Shown here in pieces: positions 4,916 through 8,768 of a stretch of 8,768 nucleotides of DNA. The DNA lies in assembly GCA_025354845.1 (NCBI GenBank), contig JANXMD010000539.1, positions 1 to 8,768 on the forward strand. Direction: 5' to 3'. The notes beneath the pieces were generated by a model that had not been told where the DNA came from, searched no databases, and saw nothing but the letters and a program-made list of their open reading frames with translations. The DNA is from Verrucomicrobiota bacterium (lineage in GTDB: Bacteria > Verrucomicrobiota > Verrucomicrobiia > Limisphaerales > UBA9464). The position numbers were made by a program, and so were the translations under genes. Each line of letters starts with the position of its first letter. Within the stretch, counting starts at the first letter, position 1.

Positions 4916-7900
4916 TTACTTCGTTAGGCGTTGCGACAATAGGAACGCCAGCAGGTGGTTGAACTGCGCGGCGGGCAGCGTTTCGCCAAAGTTGTCGGGC
5001 ATCAGCGACTGATCGCTTTCGCGGCGCTCGGTCACGTTGCCTTTCTTCACGGAGAACTCCTTGCCCGTGCCGTCGGCGAAGACCAGGAGGTCGCCTTCTT
5101 CACGACGGAACAGACCGCTTTGCACATCGCCGTCCTTCAGGGTCAGCACGGTCTGGCGGAAGGCGCGATCGACGTTGCGGTTCGGATCGAGAATGTCCTC
5201 GCAGAGCCGTTCCGCACCGCGATTGCCTACGCCGGTGAGCTGCGGTCCCACCAATCCACCCTTGCCCTCAATCTGATGGCAGGCGGCGCAGTTCAGCTCG
5301 AACAACCGTCGACCCTCAGTCACCTGAGACGCTGCGGCACCGGCGAGGTACGCGACTCGGCGCTCGGTGATGAGCCGGTCGCGCGCCTCGTTGGCGGGGG
5401 CGAGGTCCTTGGTGAGTGCGGCCACGCGCGTCTCCCAGTCGGGGAGTTTGACCGCCTGCAGCCGGTTGCGGAGCCCCGTGGTCTGCAAAAGGCGGGCCGA
5501 GGCGGCTCCCTGGCTCACGGCGTTCAACAGCACCTCAGCGCCATCGCGGGATCCGGTCAATGCCACCGCCCATCGGGCCTGGAGGCGGAACGGAACGGAT
5601 TTCATCGCCGCTACCAGGGCTGTCCGGGCCGGAGCGGAATTCATTTCGGCCAACGTGGCGCCGATGCGGTCTCGCAGCGCCTCGGGTTGCTGGTCGTCGT
5701 TGAGGAGGGTCGTCAAAACCGGCAGTGCCGAGTTGGGATCGAGGCTGGCAAAGGCGCGTGCGGCAGCGGCGCGGGCGGCGGGATCGCCGGGCTCCTTCAC
5801 GCGGGAGGCCAGTCGTGGCGCGAGCTCCTTCAATCCGAGCCGGGCGGCCAGATCGGACGCGCCGACAAGTCGATCTGCGCCGGCCCGGGGTGCCATCTCG
5901 GGAAGTGCGGGGCCGCCTTCGATGCCGCCGATGGCCAACCAGGCGTAGGCGTCGCCGGTGTCGCGATCGGAAATCTCCAACACGACCGGCGTGCCGGCCA
6001 GGGGTCCGGTATTCCAGGTCACTTCGCGCGCCACGTCGTTGCGCGGCGGCGCCACCTCGAACAACACCGCGCCGGTACGCGCGTGACGCAACCGGACCCC
6101 GTTGACCTGCTTGGCCGGCTTGTCGGGGTAACCGTCGTGCCCGCACAACCAGAAGCTCAGGGATTGGCCCGCGACGAATTCCGGCGACCGCAACACGCCG
6201 GTCAACGGCTCACCGTGGCCAAGGCTCGAGAGAACGCGGAGTTTCTTGCCGTCGGTGCGGGTGCGCTCCTGGAAGTCCCAGGGATTGTCGGTGGGTGCGT
6301 TCTCGAGGGGGAGGTTCGCCCAATCCACGGTCTTTCCGCCATTGCCGGTCAGGATCTCTGTGGCCAGGGCGTTCCCCCAGTCATGAAGACTCGCCGGAAG
6401 CGCCACACCGCGCTGTTGCAGGCCCTGATCGACCGACTTGAACAGCGCGAGCTGGAAGTCGGGCTGACCCGGGAACCGGCCGCGGACGAACTGGGCAAGT
6501 CCGGCGAGCTCGGATTCCGGGGCGTGACGTGCGCCTTGAAGGAGGGCGTCGTTCAGCGGTCCCTGTCCTTGGGCGGCGATTTGATCGAGATGCCGGATAA
6601 GAAACGTGGCGGCGCCGGACGACGGCACGGCCACCGCGACATCCAGGAGCGACCGCAGTTCGGCTTCGGACCAGGCGGGCGATGTGGTGGCGACGACCTG
6701 TTGGAGGACCGCGGCATCCCGCAGGTGATCGCGCAGCGCTTTTTTCACCACGTAGGCCAAGTGGGTATCTTCGACGGGAACCCGCTGCTGCAGCGCGAGC
6801 AGCGGGCGCAGATGCGAATAGTCAGGATGCGCCCCGAGCGCCTCGGCGGCGCAGCGTGCGACGAGGGCGTTGGTGTCGGAAAGGTGGGCAACTGCCAACC
6901 GATCCAGTTCTGGCGAGAGTTTGGTGCGTGCGGCGAGGATACGCTGGGCGTGGACGCGGATGAGTGAATTCGGGCGATCCGAGGCGTACACCAGATCCGC
7001 ATCCCGTCCGACGTCCAGCCGCTCCAGCAGCCACAGGAGGTGCACGTGCTTCCAGATCGCCGGATTGGCCTCCTCCTGCGACGTCCGGCTGCGGATTGAG
7101 TTGAGCGCGGAACGCAGTGAGGGAACGGCGTGGGCCCCGAAGCGGTCCTGAATCTCGCTCATCGCCAGCAGGCGACGGGTCAGATTGGCGGAGCCGAGTT
7201 CGTCGATGAGCCCGGTGAGACTTTCCGCCAGAGCTGGATTGCGCAGTGCGGGCTTGCCGTTCTTGCCCTTGTAAATCACGCGCCAAATCCGCCCTCGTTC
7301 GCGGTCGCGGCCAGGATGCGTGAGCGGCACTTCGTAGTGACCGATGATTCGGTTGTAGAAATCGGCGATGTACAACGCGCCATCCGGTCCGAGTTGGTTG
7401 TCCACCGGACGGAACCAGGGATCGGTGGTAGTAAGGAAGTCCGGTTGTTCGACGGCCTGCGGCGAGGACCCGTGAAAGACCAGATGGTCGCGGTTCAACC
7501 GGCTCGTCATGACGTTGCCGATGAAGAAATTGTCCTGGAACTCGGCCGGCCAGAGGTTGTCGTTGTAATAGAACGCACCGTCGATGGCGGTGCTGCCGTG
7601 GGCGTGCTCCATCAGCACCGGCGCGAAGCCGAGGCCGTCGTGCGGTTTCCCGAAGCTGGGGTAGTATCCGCCATCGAGCAGTTGGTAGATCGGCGCGCTG
7701 TGGCAATCGCTGGAATACAGGTTGCCCCGTGCATCCCAGGCGAGGCCGAACGGATTCACCTGGCCGTGGGTGTGCTGCTCGATGTGGGAACCGTCGAGAC
7801 GGATTCGGTAGGTGTTTCCGGAGTTGAGATCCACGTGGCTCCCGTCACGTGCGGTGACGTGCGAGTCGTTGTTGAAGCCGTGCGTGGCGTACAGCCAGCC

Positions 7901-8464
7901 ATCAAAGCCGCGACGGAACGACGACTGGTTGCCATGCGTGTCGCGGGTGGTATCGAACGGGCCGTAGAGCTGGGTGCGCTTGTCCGCCACGCCGTCCCCG
8001 TCGGTGTCTTCGAGCAGCCAAAGATGTGGAATGCTCCACACGATCGCCTTCCAGTGATGCTCGTCGGTGCGAAAGGGATACACGCCGATCGGAATGTTCA
8101 ATCCGTCGGCGAACTGGGTGACCTTGCGTGCACGACCGTCGGGTCCGAAGTCCTCGAAGATCATCACGCGATCCCTCCCGGTCTTCCCTGCCGGTGCGGG
8201 GAACGGGTACTCGATGCTGGTGGTCACCCACAGTCGGCCGGCAGCGTCGAACTGGAGGTTCATCGGCTTGTTGATATCCGGCTCGGTGGCGACGAGTTGG
8301 ATTTCAAATCCCGGCGGAAGCGAGAATCGGGCGGCCTGTTCGGCGGGGGTGAGTGGTGCGGTCGTGCGCACACCGAGGGCGAATTCGTCCTCGGCGGCTT
8401 GGAGGGAAGCCGGAAGGACCGGAACGAGTCCGAGGGCCAGAAGGGCGGCAAAACGGAAATTCAT
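4916..8464 (-). CDS. PVC-type membrane-bound dehydrogenase with HEAT-like repeats and C-terminal c-type haem domain
   Basis: The protein has 1182 residues and starts at ATG 8464-8462; its signal peptide (1-23, cleavage after LQA) fixes the start. An N-terminal beta-propeller (about 45-400) has the pattern of the Pirellula/Verrucomicrobium dehydrogenase domain: LPPGFEIQLVATEPDI, LWVTTSIEYP, DGWLYATHGF, NPFGLAWDARGNLYSSDCHS, LGPDGALYIADFYNRIIGHY and GRIWRVIYKG. DTDGDGVAD (153-161) is a probable Ca2+-binding loop. HEAT-like helices follow (about 405-600), then a further helical stretch, a beta-sandwich segment (about 752-855) and a second HEAT-like block (about 860-1030). The C-terminal haem domain carries C1059-A-A-C1062-H1063 and the probable axial ligand Met1155 (SLMP). 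Family knowledge suggests periplasmic oxidation, perhaps of a sugar, with electrons passed to the haem; the substrate is unknown. The gene appears monocistronic and has no Shine-Dalgarno (CCTCCATCTGCCC before ATG). Confidence 0.95.
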   Translation of the reverse strand: MNFRFAALLALGLVPVLPASLQAAEDEFALGVRTTAPLTPAEQAARFSLPPGFEIQLVATEPDINKPMNLQFDAAGRLWVTTSIEYPFPAPAGKTGRDRVMIFEDFGPDGRARKVTQFADGLNIPIGVYPFRTDEHHWKAIVWSIPHLWLLEDTDGDGVADKRTQLYGPFDTTRDTHGNQSSFRRGFDGWLYATHGFNNDSHVTARDGSHVDLNSGNTYRIRLDGSHIEQHTHGQVNPFGLAWDARGNLYSSDCHSAPIYQLLDGGYYPSFGKPHDGLGFAPVLMEHAHGSTAIDGAFYYNDNLWPAEFQDNFFIGNVMTSRLNRDHLVFHGSSPQAVEQPDFLTTTDPWFRPVDNQLGPDGALYIADFYNRIIGHYEVPLTHPGRDRERGRIWRVIYKGKNGKPALRNPALAESLTGLIDELGSANLTRRLLAMSEIQDRFGAHAVPSLRSALNSIRSRTSQEEANPAIWKHVHLLWLLERLDVGRDADLVYASDRPNSLIRVHAQRILAARTKLSPELDRLAVAHLSDTNALVARCAAEALGAHPDYSHLRPLLALQQRVPVEDTHLAYVVKKALRDHLRDAAVLQQVVATTSPAWSEAELRSLLDVAVAVPSSGAATFLIRHLDQIAAQGQGPLNDALLQGARHAPESELAGLAQFVRGRFPGQPDFQLALFKSVDQGLQQRGVALPASLHDWGNALATEILTGNGGKTVDWANLPLENAPTDNPWDFQERTRTDGKKLRVLSSLGHGEPLTGVLRSPEFVAGQSLSFWLCGHDGYPDKPAKQVNGVRLRHARTGAVLFEVAPPRNDVAREVTWNTGPLAGTPVVLEISDRDTGDAYAWLAIGGIEGGPALPEMAPRAGADRLVGASDLAARLGLKELAPRLASRVKEPGDPAARAAAARAFASLDPNSALPVLTTLLNDDQQPEALRDRIGATLAEMNSAPARTALVAAMKSVPFRLQARWAVALTGSRDGAEVLLNAVSQGAASARLLQTTGLRNRLQAVKLPDWETRVAALTKDLAPANEARDRLITERRVAYLAGAAASQVTEGRRLFELNCAACHQIEGKGGLVGPQLTGVGNRGAERLCEDILDPNRNVDRAFRQTVLTLKDGDVQSGLFRREEGDLLVFADGTGKEFSVKKGNVTERRESDQSLMPDNFGETLPAAQFNHLLAFLLSQRLTK

Positions 8465-8579
8465 GGGCAGATGGAGGGCGAGCCTACCGGCGAATTCGAC
8501 GGGAGGAAACGGGAAGATGCCGCGCGTCGAGGGGGTCTCAAGCCGCCAAGAGGCATTCGACGTTTCGGAGTCTCACCTC

Positions 8580-8637
8580 GGTAGCGCGAGGCTCTGCCGA
8601 GCGAGGTGCGTAGGCTGCAGGAGGGACGCCACGGGGC
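8580..8637 (+). repeat. 58-bp direct repeat, copy A
   Basis: The 58 bases, from GGTAGCGCGAGGCTCTGCCG through GCCACGGGGC, recur exactly at 8711-8768. A GCTC-TGCC-GAGC hairpin (8591-8602) and a CTGCAG palindrome lie within. The repeat is noncoding as far as I can judge and resembles dispersed intergenic repeats. It sits 115 bases upstream of the dehydrogenase-cytochrome start codon. Confidence 0.9.
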
Positions 8638-8710
8638 GCGACGGAATCCGTTCGCCCGGCTCATCGGGAGATTCGCCCTACCGTTCGCGCCCTGCGGTCG
8701 CGCCAAACTG

Positions 8711-8768
8711 GGTAGCGCGAGGCTCTGCCGAGCGAGGTGCGTAGGCTGCAGGAGGGACGCCACGGGGC
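8711..8768 (+). repeat. 58-bp direct repeat, copy B, reaching the window edge
   Basis: This copy is identical to 8580-8637 over all 58 bases visible; the identity may continue beyond the right edge. The start-to-start period is 131 bases, so a tandem array of 58-bp cores with 73-bp spacers could extend further. Confidence 0.9.

Larger units (their letters stand above)
8465..8768. other. Intergenic region upstream of the dehydrogenase-cytochrome gene
   Basis: The first 115 bases (8465-8579) should hold the promoter and leader of the minus-strand gene; I cannot place a reliable promoter. The rest is occupied by two copies of a 58-bp repeat and a 73-base spacer. The spacer contains the palindrome ACGGAATCCGT (8641-8651), CCGTTCGC twice (8649-8656 and 8681-8688), and CCCG/CGGG arms. 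Open frames crossing here on either strand show repeat-derived, Arg/Pro/Ser-rich translations and are not credible proteins. Confidence 0.55.

Noticed and set aside
4955..6967. Long plus-strand open frame antisense to the dehydrogenase-cytochrome gene
   Set aside because: Its translation is a Gly/Arg/Val-rich shadow with no domain pattern, while the minus-strand frame has a signal peptide, a propeller and a CxxCH haem site over the same DNA.
7130..8584. Plus-strand open frame antisense to the propeller domain
   Set aside because: No recognisable motif; high GC content leaves antisense frames open by chance.
8461..8763. Minus-strand 100-codon frame upstream of the dehydrogenase-cytochrome gene
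   Set aside because: It reads through both 58-bp repeat copies in different frames, and its translation is Arg/Pro/Ser-rich without domains.
8580..8768. Possible CRISPR array
   Set aside because: Only two 58-bp units with a 73-bp spacer, larger than normal CRISPR units, and no cas gene in view.
1..8768. A new multigene defence, mobile or biosynthetic system
   Set aside because: The genes are individually explicable and face different directions; no conserved operon logic, nuclease, transposase or integrase is visible.

Overview
The window looks like chromosomal DNA from a high-GC member of the PVC superphylum, most likely Verrucomicrobiota. The strongest evidence is the 1182-residue exported protein at 4916-8464 (minus strand). 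It joins a PVC-type 'membrane-bound dehydrogenase' beta-propeller, HEAT-like helices and a C-terminal Pirellula/Verrucomicrobium-type c-haem domain, an architecture largely confined to Planctomycetes and Verrucomicrobia. The genes carry Sec signal peptides and LamG-type domains, and none of the five start codons has a convincing Shine-Dalgarno sequence. These points agree with the assignment but do not prove it.

Layout. Positions 1-1695 (minus strand) hold the 5' portion of a secreted protein with two LamG-like domains; its C-terminus lies beyond the left edge. A 272-bp divergent intergenic region follows. Three plus-strand genes come next: an exported protein of unknown function split by a collagen-like Gly/Pro linker (1968-2873), a classical short-chain dehydrogenase that resembles L-fucose dehydrogenases (2946-3728), and a YebC/TACO1-family translation factor (3846-4568). 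The convergent intergenic region 4569-4915 has no credible gene but is densely structured. It contains an exact 38-bp direct repeat, each copy a hairpin, and a chain of overlapping inverted repeats. One repeat copy is nested in a longer stem that abuts the stop codon of the dehydrogenase-cytochrome gene. The large minus-strand gene fills 4916-8464. The last 304 bases contain an exact 58-bp direct repeat with a 131-bp period, whose second copy runs into the window edge.

How the genes may fit together. Three of the five proteins (LamG protein, collagen-like protein, dehydrogenase-cytochrome) are predicted to be exported. Together with a probable sugar dehydrogenase they would suit an organism that degrades polysaccharides, but no glycoside hydrolase, sulfatase or transporter is visible, so a dedicated catabolic locus is not demonstrated. 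I see no phage, defence, CRISPR, transposase, tRNA or rRNA gene. The most unusual parts are the two repeat-bearing intergenic regions and the protein architectures, not a recognisable new multigene system.
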